Shown: in pieces, positions 15,861-23,228 of the stretch
Position numbering within the stretch: position 1 is the first letter of the stretch
Layout of the letters: every line of letters starts with the position of its first letter
Assembly (NCBI GenBank): GCA_040757355.1
Contig: JBFLWY010000033.1
Span: 1 to 27,433 of the forward strand
Reading direction: 5' to 3'
DNA: 27,433 nucleotides
Source: DTYU01 sp040757355
GTDB taxonomy: Bacteria > Bacillota > Desulfotomaculia > Desulfotomaculales > Ammonificaceae
Translations under genes and position numbers: made by a program
The notes under the pieces: generated by a model
The model's database searches: none
Told to the model about the DNA's origin: nothing
The model's input: the letters and a program-made list of their open reading frames with translations, nothing else

Positions 15861-16545
15861 TCGTGGCGAACAACTTGCGGTTGGAATTCGGTGGCCGCAG
15901 CGCCCAAATTGACCATTTGGTCGCAGTACCGGCTGCGCTCCATAAATTCTTCGTCGGTCAGAATAAACTCCGGCAGCAGGCGTTTCTGCCCGGCCGGCTT
16001 CTGCGGGTACTCTAAGGTGCACTTGAGGATGAACCAGGCCACCGGGTTGATGTCGATAGCGGTCACTTCGCAGCCCAACCGCACGGCTTCCAAAGGAATG
16101 GCCCCCCGCCGGCGAAGGGGTCCAGCACCTTCGGCGCCCGGCCGTCGTAAGCCTTTTTGATCTCGGCGCGGAACCAGTCCAGCGCCGGGCTGTTCTCCCG
16201 CCCCCAGTGCAGGATGCCGCCCTCGGTCTCCTCCTTTATCCGCTCGATAACCTTGCCGCTGGGCAGCCTCTTCTTCTCTACCTTCTGAATCACCCGGCCC
16301 GCTAACTTCTCCAGAATCCGGCGGCGCTCCTCCGGCGTGCCGGGATCGGGCAAGAGCGTGGCGATCAGCGCCGCCCGGCAGGCCGCCAGCGGCCGCCGCG
16401 CCGGCCAAATGTGCAGAGTGGAGATGTGCCCGTGCCGCACGTTCTTCTCGTGCACCGAATCCAGCGAAGCCTGCTTCAGCGGAAAAGCCCTCTCGATCAA
16501 ACGGGGATAATCACTAACCACCAAGGCACCAAGAGCACCAAGCAT
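15857..16545 (-). pseudogene. DUF1156-type DNA methylase, frameshifted and truncated
   Basis: The N-terminal part reads DYPRLIERAFPLKQAS, then SVHEKNVRHGHISTLHIWPA, the start typical of DUF1156 adenine-methylase-like proteins, down to the SAM-binding motif VLDPFAGGG. At 16102-16107 a run of six C (plus strand) appears to have lost one base. A -1 shift restores GAIPLEAVRLGCEVTAIDIN, then WFILKCTLEYPQK and EFMER. The frame then ends at 15857-15859. Intact members are usually several times longer (about 900 residues), so the downstream catalytic half is gone. Its first 10 or so residues are encoded by the ACCACCAAGG-type repeat. It is either a genuine pseudogene or, for the shift alone, a homopolymer error. 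Confidence 0.82.
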
Positions 16546-16697
16546 TATCAGAGTTATTAAAACTATCTAAATTATTAAGACTATTATCATTAGCAATTGC
16601 TTTTGGGATTATTCTTAGGGTTTTTGCCATTATTCTGCTCTTTCTTGGTGTCCTTCGTGTCTTGGTGGTTCATTAACTCTAACCACCAAAACACCAA
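16518..16697. repeat. ACCACCAAGG-type inverted repeats around an AT-rich core
   Basis: A 27-nt arm beginning AACCACCAAG at 16518-16544 is inverted at 16644-16670, ending CTTGGTGGTT, with four mismatches by eye. A third partial copy starts AACCACCAAAACACCAA at 16681. The core (16546-16643) is AT-rich and non-coding apart from a 27-codon minus-strand frame starting MNHQDTKDTKK at 16673. That start resembles the N-termini of GxxExxY-family proteins (from memory). These repeats commonly accompany such genes. Confidence 0.7.
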
Positions 16698-16805
16698 TCA
16701 CAGAACCACCCTTTGAATACCTTCCTTCAGAACAGAAACGTTGAAATTGATAAGCAAACCAAGCCGAAAACCTGTTGTTTTCAAATACGATAAGAGCTGC
16801 GCTTT
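16698..16805 (-). pseudogene. C-terminal remnant of a GxxExxY (PDDEXK-like) protein
   Basis: The minus strand encodes KAQLLSYLKTTGFRLGLL followed by INFNVSVLKEGIQRVVL and a stop at 16698-16700. This is the standard end of GxxExxY proteins (Q-LxSYLK-G-xxGLLINFN--xxL-xGIxRxxL). The N-terminal two-thirds are absent: immediately upstream lies the tetR stop codon in another frame. It is a scar joined to the 3' end of tetR. Confidence 0.78.
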
Positions 16806-17484
16806 ATGAATGCAGCGTGTCCCAGTCCGATTTTATGCACTCCAGCATCGGTTCGGCGAAGCGGATTGTTCCCTTCGGGGCGCCCAAAATCCGCTCGAAG
16901 GCTTCCTCGTAGAAGTGAAGTTTGCGTTCGATCGCTTTTATGTCCTGGGACTCGATGACGAGTTTGGCCAGCGCGGCTTTCATCGCAGTGCCTACATAAA
17001 TGAACAGCTCGGCGGTATCCTCGGGGGAACCGGTGTCGAAAACCCCCTCCCTGACGCCCTGCTTGATTATCTCCGTGGAGAGTTCGCCGGCCGGGGCTAT
17101 CATTTTTTCGAAGATCCTGCGTACGAGCTTCAGGTTTTCTTCCTGGAGGAATACCCTCATCAATGTTGTGCGTTCCTTAGCGAGGGTTTCTTTGTATTCC
17201 AGGACCTTGGATACCATGGAGTTCAGTTTCTCCGCTGCGCTCAACCGGTCGTCCCCAACGATCGGGCGCGCGGCTGCAAGGATTCTTTCGGCGTATTCGA
17301 CGGCGATGGCCTCAAGCACATCTTCCTTGGAATTGAAGTAGTAGTAGAAGGCCCCCTTGGAAACGCCCACCCTGTCGATGATGTCGTTGATTGAAGTCTT
17401 TTCGCAACCTTTTTCGTAAAAAAGCGCGAGCGCGGCGTCAAGCAGCTCCCGTCTTCGTACGTCACCCTCTTTCGAGACCCACAT
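16804..17484 (-). CDS. TetR/AcrR-family transcriptional regulator
   Basis: The 226-residue protein is started at the ATG at 17484 (MWVSKEGDVRRRELLDAAL), with GGGGGTG upstream; a 239-residue form from 17523 would run into the operator. The N-terminal helix-turn-helix reads ALALFYEKGCEKTSINDIIDRVGVSKGAFYYYFNSKEDVL in pieces typical of TetR. The C-terminal ligand-binding domain (about 75-226) is helical and not specific to a known inducer. It is divergent from the ABC exporter operon, with palindromes in the shared control region, so it most likely represses that operon and itself until a substrate binds. The last residues (DTLHS) lie at the junction with the GxxExxY scar, so the original C-terminus may have been different. 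Confidence 0.93.
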   Translation of the reverse strand: MWVSKEGDVRRRELLDAALALFYEKGCEKTSINDIIDRVGVSKGAFYYYFNSKEDVLEAIAVEYAERILAAARPIVGDDRLSAAEKLNSMVSKVLEYKETLAKERTTLMRVFLQEENLKLVRRIFEKMIAPAGELSTEIIKQGVREGVFDTGSPEDTAELFIYVGTAMKAALAKLVIESQDIKAIERKLHFYEEAFERILGAPKGTIRFAEPMLECIKSDWDTLHS

Positions 17485-17518
17485 GATGAGCACACCCCCC
17501 GCTCTATTCGACCGCAGG

Positions 17519-17556
17519 TACATACCGACGGTAGGTATTTACTTACTGAAGGTATG
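17519..17556. promoter_or_regulatory. TetR-type operator region
   Basis: TACATACC-GAC-GGTAGGTA (17519-17537) is an inverted repeat with one mismatch per arm, of the form common for TetR regulators. A second, weaker half-matching copy, ACTTACTGAAGGTATG, lies at 17541-17556. The pair flanks and overlaps the -35 box of the exporter promoter, so a bound repressor would block it. Confidence 0.65.
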
Positions 17557-17566
17557 ATAATATAAT
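17538..17566 (+). promoter_or_regulatory. Promoter of the ABC exporter operon
   Basis: TTTACT (17538-17543), a 17-nt spacer and a perfect TATAAT (17561-17566) lie 42 nt before the ATPase start. The -35 box sits between and within the TetR-type palindromes. Confidence 0.65.
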
Positions 17567-17608
17567 ACTTGTTATAAAGTCAATTAGTCAGCCGGTGAGT
17601 TTTGCAAG

Positions 17609-18328
17609 ATGCGCACAATGAACAGAAAGGCGATAGTAAAACTGAACCGGGTCACCAAGACCTACGTGATGGGCGAAGTGACCGTCGAGGCTTTGAAGGA
17701 AACCTCGCTGGAGATATACGACAGCGAGATACTGGTTATTTTGGGCCCCAGCGGTTCGGGTAAGAGCACGCTGCTGAACATCGTCGGAGGCATGGACTCG
17801 CCCACCAGCGGGGAGGTCTATTTCGGCACCGAGGAGCTGAGCCGAGCAAGCGAGGCCCGGCTGACCCGCTACCGCCGGGAAGAAGTGGGCTTCGTGTTCC
17901 AGTTTTTCAACCTGATCCCGGACCTGACGTCCAGGGAGAACGTGGAGCTTGCCGGCAACCTGGTAGAGAACCCGCTGCCCGCAGCCGAGGTCTTAAAGGA
18001 GGTAGGCATGGAAGACCGGATGGACCACTTCCCTTCCCAACTGAGCGGGGGCGAGCAGCAGCGGGTCTCCATCGCGCGGGCGGTGGTGAAAAACCCCCGG
18101 CTGCTCATCTGCGACGAGCCCACCGGCTCGCTCGACTACAAGACCGGCAGGATGATCCTAGGCCTGCTGGCGAAGTTCAACCGGGACCGGGGCAGCACCG
18201 TGGTCATTGTGACCCACAACGCGCCCATCGGCGCGATGGCCCACAGGGTCGCGCGCATGAGCAGCGGCAGGATCGTAGAGATCACCGAAAACCCGGCCCC
18301 CGTCGAGCCGGAAAGGATTGAGTGGTAG
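17609..18328 (+). CDS. ABC transporter ATP-binding protein, LolD/MacB type
   Basis: The 239-residue ATPase shows Walker A GPSGSGKST near 46-54, the Q-loop in VGFVFQFFNLIPDLTSREN, the signature LSGGEQQR near 147-154, Walker B LLICDEPTGSLD, and the switch His in VIVTHN. The wording of the Q-loop and TGSLD mark the MacB/LolD/FtsE branch, which energises mechanotransmission-type permeases instead of classical importers. A start at 17618 (second Met) is possible. Its gene overlaps the permease gene by a few bases, so the two are translationally coupled. Confidence 0.95.
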   Translation: MRTMNRKAIVKLNRVTKTYVMGEVTVEALKETSLEIYDSEILVILGPSGSGKSTLLNIVGGMDSPTSGEVYFGTEELSRASEARLTRYRREEVGFVFQFFNLIPDLTSRENVELAGNLVENPLPAAEVLKEVGMEDRMDHFPSQLSGGEQQRVSIARAVVKNPRLLICDEPTGSLDYKTGRMILGLLAKFNRDRGSTVVIVTHNAPIGAMAHRVARMSSGRIVEITENPAPVEPERIEW

Positions 18329-20718
18329 TGAGCGTTCTAACCAAGAAGCTCTGGCGGACCATCCGCAGCACCAGGGGCCAGTTTTTCGCCGTGACGGCGG
18401 TGGTCATGGTGGGAATTACAATTTACATTTCTATGGCCACGACTTCCTACAACATGACCCGTTCCAAAGAGACTCTCTACCGGGAGTACAACTTTGCCGA
18501 CTACTACTTCCACGTGATCCGGGCGCCGCAGGGTGTCATAAGGCAAATCGAGGCGGTCCCCGGGGTGGTGAAGGCCACCGGGCGCATTCAAAAGGACGTG
18601 CCCGTCATTAAGGAAAACGGCGAGCGGGCGACGGCGCGCCTGACCAGCTACCCGCTGCCGATGGATACCGGGGTCAACCGCCTCCTTCTGCTGTCGGGCC
18701 GCCTCTTCGAGAAGTACCCCGAGAGCGGCGGGGGCGAGGTCCTGCTGGACCCAAAGTACGCTGCAGCCAACCGCCTGGCGCCCGGCGACACCGTGACCAT
18801 CGTTGCGGAGGGCAGGCAGGTGCCGCTCACGGTGACGGGGACGGCGACCAGTCCCGAGTTCATTTATGTAATCCAGGACGCGGCCAACTGGATCCCGGAG
18901 CCTGAGACTTTCGGCGTTTTTATGGTGCCGCACAACCAGGCGGAGCAGGTGCTGAATCTCTCCGGTCAGGTGAACCAAGTGCTTGTAAAAACTGCTCCCG
19001 GAGCGGACGAGGAAAAGGTGGCGGAAGCGGTCAAAGCGATCCTCGCGCCTTACGGCAATCTTGCCAGCTACCCGCGCAAGGAGCAGATGAGCGCGTCCGT
19101 CCTCCAGGGGGAACTTGACCAGTTGGCGGTTGAGGCTTTTTTCCTGCCGTCCATCTTTCTGGGGATAGCGGCGCTGATTCAGTTCGTTATGCTCGGGCGG
19201 ATGGTTAAGACCCAGCGTCTGCAGATCGGGACCATGAAAGCCTTGGGGTACGGTAGCGGGCAGATAATGCTGCACTATGCCGGCTACGCCGTAATGGTGG
19301 GCTTTTGCGGGGCGCTGGCGGGTTTGCTCCCCGGTGTCCTGCTGGCTTCGTCTTTTTCCCGGGCGTACGCGCAGTTTTTCAACCTGCCCGAGGTCATCAG
19401 CGGGGTCAACCCGCAGGCAATGCTGTACGGTCTGATTCTCAGCGTGAGCGTGGGCGCTGCCGCGGGCGTGGCGGCTTCCCGCGGCGTGCTCGGCGTCCGG
19501 CCAGCGGAATCCATGCGCCCGGAGTCCCCGAAAAGGGTCGGGAGGTTCTTCCTTGAACGCTGGTCCGGCGTTTGGCGCAGGCTCAGCGTCGGCTGGAAAA
19601 TGAGCCTCCGGACGATCAACCGCAACCGGTTCCGGACCGCGGTTACCCTGGTGGGGGTGATCTTCGCTACCGGCATGCTGGTGGTAGCCTTTTTCGGCAA
19701 CGACATGGTCGGGTACATGCTCGACAAGCAGTTTTACCAGGACCAGCGGTACGACTATTTCGTACGCTTCACCGCTCCGGTGCGGGAAGCCGAACTGCTT
19801 AGTGTCTCCCGCCTGGACGGCGTGGTAAAGACGGAACCGGTCCTGGAGGTGCCGGTAAGGCTTCACTTCCAGGGACGTTCCCAGGAAGAGCTGCTGGCCG
19901 GCATGCCGCCGGACGTCAGCATGAGGAAGCTGTGGAGCGACACCGGCAGGCCGCTGAAACTCCCGGAACAGGGTCTGCTGATCAGCCGGAGCACGGCGGC
20001 GAAGCTCAACGCCGGTGTCGGCGACGAGGTGCGGGTTGAGACCCTGCTCAACTTCGGCCCGTCCCGCTGGAGCGTAATGAAGATCGCCGGCATAAACCAG
20101 GAGTTTGTCGGCGGCACCTCCTACACTACGCTCGCGCAGGCAAACCGGGTGCTGCAGGAGGACCGGCTTGTTTCCGGGGCGATGCTGAAGGTCGACCCGG
20201 GTCTGGCAGGACAGGTTGAGGAGGAGCTGCGCGAAATGACCGGCGTGGCTTCAGTCATGAGCCGCCAAAAGGCGCTCGACAGCTTCAACGAGCAGTTGGG
20301 ATACATGTACTACTTCGTGGGGATTATGGTTTTCTTCGCGGTGGTCCTGGGGTTTGCCATCGTGTACAATGCCTCGGTCATGAGCTTCGGCGAGCGCAAA
20401 CGGGAGCTCGCCTCCCTGCGCGTGATGGGGTTTACGGTGCGTGAGGTCTCGGGGCTTTTGCTGAAGGAAAACCTGCTCCAGACGATTACCGGCGTGGCGC
20501 TGGGCCTGCCCTTCGGCCGCGTGCTGGCCGAAGGCTACATCAACGCGATGATGCAGAGCGAAGCGTACACGCTCTATTCCTTCGAGGTGGTTATTTACCC
20601 GCTGACCTACCTGCTGTCGGCACTGGGAGGAATTCTATTCATCATGGTGGCCTACCGGTTTGCGGCTAAGAACGTGCTCAAGCTGGACCTGGTAGAGGTC
20701 CTTAAAACAAGAGACTAA
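18322..20718 (+). CDS. ABC transporter permease with two FtsX/MacB-type modules
   Basis: The 798-residue protein starts at a GTG at 18322, or 18328, both overlapping the ATPase stop and served by GAAAGGA. The layout is membrane segment at about 20-40, large extracytoplasmic MacB_PCD-like domain to about 265, three membrane segments near 270-290, 312-335 and 365-388, a second leading segment at about 440-460, another extracytoplasmic domain, and three segments near 660-683, 706-726 and 760-780. This is a fused double permease, so one chain may replace the usual homodimer. Seen elements include GRMVKTQRLQIGTMKALGYG and ERKRELASLRVMGFT, the coupling-helix regions. Likely an exporter or remodeller of a lipid, peptide or antibiotic; substrate unknown. 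Confidence 0.92.
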   Translation: MVVSVLTKKLWRTIRSTRGQFFAVTAVVMVGITIYISMATTSYNMTRSKETLYREYNFADYYFHVIRAPQGVIRQIEAVPGVVKATGRIQKDVPVIKENGERATARLTSYPLPMDTGVNRLLLLSGRLFEKYPESGGGEVLLDPKYAAANRLAPGDTVTIVAEGRQVPLTVTGTATSPEFIYVIQDAANWIPEPETFGVFMVPHNQAEQVLNLSGQVNQVLVKTAPGADEEKVAEAVKAILAPYGNLASYPRKEQMSASVLQGELDQLAVEAFFLPSIFLGIAALIQFVMLGRMVKTQRLQIGTMKALGYGSGQIMLHYAGYAVMVGFCGALAGLLPGVLLASSFSRAYAQFFNLPEVISGVNPQAMLYGLILSVSVGAAAGVAASRGVLGVRPAESMRPESPKRVGRFFLERWSGVWRRLSVGWKMSLRTINRNRFRTAVTLVGVIFATGMLVVAFFGNDMVGYMLDKQFYQDQRYDYFVRFTAPVREAELLSVSRLDGVVKTEPVLEVPVRLHFQGRSQEELLAGMPPDVSMRKLWSDTGRPLKLPEQGLLISRSTAAKLNAGVGDEVRVETLLNFGPSRWSVMKIAGINQEFVGGTSYTTLAQANRVLQEDRLVSGAMLKVDPGLAGQVEEELREMTGVASVMSRQKALDSFNEQLGYMYYFVGIMVFFAVVLGFAIVYNASVMSFGERKRELASLRVMGFTVREVSGLLLKENLLQTITGVALGLPFGRVLAEGYINAMMQSEAYTLYSFEVVIYPLTYLLSALGGILFIMVAYRFAAKNVLKLDLVEVLKTRD

Positions 20719-20734
20719 ACGCCCGATACGCCTT

Positions 20735-20984
20735 GGAGAGTGTTGCAAAACGCCTTAACCGAGAGAAAGATAACTTAACGGCTTTCGGCACTCAAACTCA
20801 GAAATGGTCCCGGAGGCTGCGAAAAACAAGCACAGCGAGAACAGAGGTCGGAGGCAAGAAGTCGGATGTCTGAATGGGTTGCAGAAGTATAACTAAGAAT
20901 CTGACGCTTTTTGGGGAACATCTGACTTCTGACATCCTGCATCTTACTTCTGAAACAGCTAGGCGTAGTTTTGCAACAGGCTCC
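20735..20984. mobile_element. 250-bp non-coding element bounded by 17-bp inverted repeats
   Basis: GGAGAGTGTTGCAAAAC (20735-20751) is inverted at 20968-20984 (GTTTTGCAACAGGCTCC) with 15 of 17 positions matching. The interior has diverged short repeats around AAGTCGGATGTCTGA and ACATCTGACTTCTGACATC, but no coding capacity. It occupies most of the 362-bp gap between permease and fusion-protein genes. The rest of the gap (20985-21080) shows only the ribosome site of the next gene. Confidence 0.6.
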
Positions 20985-21080
20985 TAGAACGGCGGTGAGA
21001 AGGGCGTACCGAAATGAGACTTTTGGAGGGCGGTTTCTTTTTTGACCGGCTGTTCGTAATACGTCTTGGGAGGACGGGGT

Positions 21081-22256
21081 ATGAAGCGGAAGATTTTAGT
21101 TTACCTCGGGGTTGCAGCAGTCGCAGCGGTGGCGGGGATAGCCGCCTGGCTGGCCGCAGGCGGCGCTGAAGAAGTGGAGACGGTGCGGGTTCAGCGGGGG
21201 ACCATCGTCCGGGCGGTGGTGGATACGGGTTATGTGCAGGCAGCCGCTAACCACGACCTGTACGCGGTGCAAAGCGGCAGGGCAGTCCGGGTGCACGTAA
21301 AGGTTGGCCAGGCGGTCAAACAGGGTGACACGCTGGTGGTGTTGGAAAACCTGGACCTCGCCATGCAGGTTAAGGACACCCGCTCGCAGTTGTCCCAGGC
21401 CGCAATTGCTGCAGAAGGCGCCCGGGCCGCCCTGGAGCGCTCGCAGGCGGAACTCCGCGACGCCAAGGAAAACCTCGCTCGTATCCAGGAATTATTCGGG
21501 GCGGAGGCCGCCAGCCAGGTCGAACTGGACAAGGCCCGGCTCCAGGTCGAAGTCTGCGAGCAGAGCGTGAAGGAACACACATCGCGGCTGGAAAGCGCCC
21601 TGGCTCGGCAGGCGGGGCTGAGCCAGTCGTTGGAGCAGCTCGAAGCAAAAGAGCGGCAACTCGTGGTCCGGAGCCCCGTCTCCGGGACAGTGCTGGAACT
21701 GCCGGTAAAGCAGGACCAGGTCGTGACCCCCGGCACCCCGCTGGCCACTGTAGCGGCAGTAGACCAATTGGAGGTCAAAGCGGACATCCTGAGCGATGAC
21801 CTCGGCGAGGTGAAGGTGGGACAGATCGCTACTGTCACCGCCCCGGTGCTCGGCGGAAAAGCGCTGGAGGGGAGAGTAACGACGATTTACCCGCAGGCGG
21901 AAGAAAAAACGTCAGCACTTGGGGTCGTGCAGCGCCGGGTACCGGTGATCATTGCGCTGAACGACCCGGCGAACCTGAAACCGGGATTCGAGGTCAGGGT
22001 GGCGATTGAGACGCTGACGCGGCAGGACGCACTGGTGCTGCCCCGTGAGGCCGTCCGCACCACGGAAGACGGCCGGAAGGAAGTGATGGCCGTGGTTGAC
22101 GGGCAGGTGCGGCACCGGCTGGTGGAAACCGGTATCGCCGACCAGCTTAACGTAGAGATCGTCAGCGGCTTGGAAGCCGGGGATGAGATCGTCTGCGACG
22201 GCAGCCTCGACCTGCCGGATAAGACCAGAGTAAAACCGGTAGAAACGGACCGGTAA
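21081..22256 (+). CDS. Membrane-fusion (periplasmic adaptor) protein of the ABC exporter
   Basis: The 391-residue protein starts at the ATG at 21081 behind GGGAGGA; a TTG at 21066 lies inside that ribosome site and is rejected. It has one N-terminal membrane segment (about 5-25, ILVYLGVAAVAAVAGIAAWLA), then a split biotinyl-lipoyl domain (GRAVRVHVKVGQAVKQGDTL; SPVSGTVLELPVKQDQVV) around an alpha-helical coiled coil at roughly 90-200. A beta-barrel and the membrane-proximal domain with LNVEIVSGLEAGDEIVCDG follow. This is the HlyD/MacA-like plan. In a Gram-positive cell it would act outside the membrane with the MacB-like permease. It follows the permease after an inserted element, and a terminator follows it. 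Confidence 0.93.
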   Translation: MKRKILVYLGVAAVAAVAGIAAWLAAGGAEEVETVRVQRGTIVRAVVDTGYVQAAANHDLYAVQSGRAVRVHVKVGQAVKQGDTLVVLENLDLAMQVKDTRSQLSQAAIAAEGARAALERSQAELRDAKENLARIQELFGAEAASQVELDKARLQVEVCEQSVKEHTSRLESALARQAGLSQSLEQLEAKERQLVVRSPVSGTVLELPVKQDQVVTPGTPLATVAAVDQLEVKADILSDDLGEVKVGQIATVTAPVLGGKALEGRVTTIYPQAEEKTSALGVVQRRVPVIIALNDPANLKPGFEVRVAIETLTRQDALVLPREAVRTTEDGRKEVMAVVDGQVRHRLVETGIADQLNVEIVSGLEAGDEIVCDGSLDLPDKTRVKPVETDR

Positions 22257-22275
22257 GCGCAGGAAGCTTTTTAAA

Positions 22276-22302
22276 GACGGCCTTACAAGGCCGCCTTTTT
22301 AT
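22276..22302 (+). terminator. Rho-independent terminator of the ABC exporter operon
   Basis: GACGGCC (22277-22283) pairs with GGCCGCC (22289-22295, one mismatch), followed by TTTTTATT, 20 nt after the fusion-protein stop. Confidence 0.75.
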
Positions 22303-22401
22303 TCTTGGGGACATCCCACAGGCAGGGTAGGCTCTGCCCACCATCCCGCCACTTAATGGGATGGGTTGTATAACCGCGCTGCAACCCCTTACGTAGCGGC
22401 A

Positions 22402-22435
22402 TAAAAAAGCCAAACCGCGGTAGTCGCGGTTTGGC
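22402..22435 (-). terminator. Rho-independent terminator of the hydrogenase operon
   Basis: GCCAAACCGCG (22409-22419) and CGCGGTTTGGC (22425-22435) form a perfect 11-bp stem with a 5-nt loop. On the minus strand it is followed by TTTTTT (22408-22403). It lies 50 nt after the cytochrome b stop. A closely similar hairpin with similar flanks occurs at 27284-27312. Confidence 0.85.
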
Positions 22436-22484
22436 GTGTGAGTCAATTCGCCGGCTATATTTTCAGAAAGGTGGGTTCCGGGCG

Positions 22485-23216
22485 TTATTTACGCGCAGGC
22501 CCGCTTCCCTGCTTCGCAGCAGCGGCCTCCCTGAACCCGAGATCAAGCGCTGCCGCCGGCTGCTCTGCCTCCTTTTCCTCTTCGAACTTGCAGCCGCCGA
22601 AGATGCTCCTCAGCGTACCGTTGCGCTCCTCAATATCCGCCAGTATGCCCATGTATAGGTGGACTACCAGGAAAGCACCGAAAATCCACATGGCCAGGTG
22701 GTGGACCAGGCGCAGGTCCTGGTTCTTAAACAGGACCAGGGGCCACCCGAACAGGACCCGCCAGAACCCGTCCTGAAAGGCTTCGGCATACAGGGCGAAA
22801 CCGGTGAGGCCCTGTACCAGTATCAGCAGCGCGATAACCAGATAGCTGAGTCCCGCCACGGGGTTGTGCCCCAGGTGTAAAGGCCGTTCCCTACTCAGGA
22901 AGAGGTAGTACTTGAGCTGCCGCCAGAAGAAGGCCCGCCGCTCGCGGCTCACGGGGATCCACTCCCGCCAGCTAGCATACCGGTTGCCGGCAAAGAACCA
23001 GTACAGCCGTACGAGGAGGGCAACTCCCAGGACGAAGGCAGCTACGAAATGGATGAAACGCACCCAGCCCATCAGGTAAGCCTGGGCGGGATCACCGGAC
23101 ACCGAACCAAAGGGGGAACCGATGTAGTAACCGGTTATTCCTAGAACGATGATGCTGAGTGCCGTGGCCCAGTGAAAGAGCCGTACCGGCAGTTCCCATA
23201 CCAGAACCCGTCTCAT
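22485..23216 (-). CDS. hyaC: [NiFe] hydrogenase cytochrome b subunit
   Basis: The 243-residue protein starts at the ATG at 23216; a GTG at 23222 is also possible within the G-rich ribosome site. It follows the HyaC/HupC plan: four membrane segments at about 14-32, 50-76, 120-146 and 178-203, each carrying His residues typical of haem ligation (H15 in RLFHWATALS, FIHFVAAF, GHNPVAGLSY, LVHHLAMWIFG and VVHLYMG). The C-terminal tail (about 210-243) is charged and Ala-rich. The protein passes electrons from the membrane-bound hydrogenase dimer to the quinone pool. It lies 12 nt behind the large subunit in one operon. Confidence 0.95.
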   Translation of the reverse strand: MRRVLVWELPVRLFHWATALSIIVLGITGYYIGSPFGSVSGDPAQAYLMGWVRFIHFVAAFVLGVALLVRLYWFFAGNRYASWREWIPVSRERRAFFWRQLKYYLFLSRERPLHLGHNPVAGLSYLVIALLILVQGLTGFALYAEAFQDGFWRVLFGWPLVLFKNQDLRLVHHLAMWIFGAFLVVHLYMGILADIEERNGTLRSIFGGCKFEEEKEAEQPAAALDLGFREAAAAKQGSGPARK

Positions 23217-23228
23217 AGTCACCCCCCC

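Noticed and set aside
15857..16408. Programmed frameshifting to make a full DUF1156 protein
   Set aside because: Even after the shift the product ends after about 230 residues, far short of the family, so recoding would not give a working enzyme.
18337..19866. 509-residue antisense frame opposite the ABC permease
   Set aside because: His/Arg/Pro-rich shadow translation without domains; the permease frame has membrane segments and FtsX motifs.
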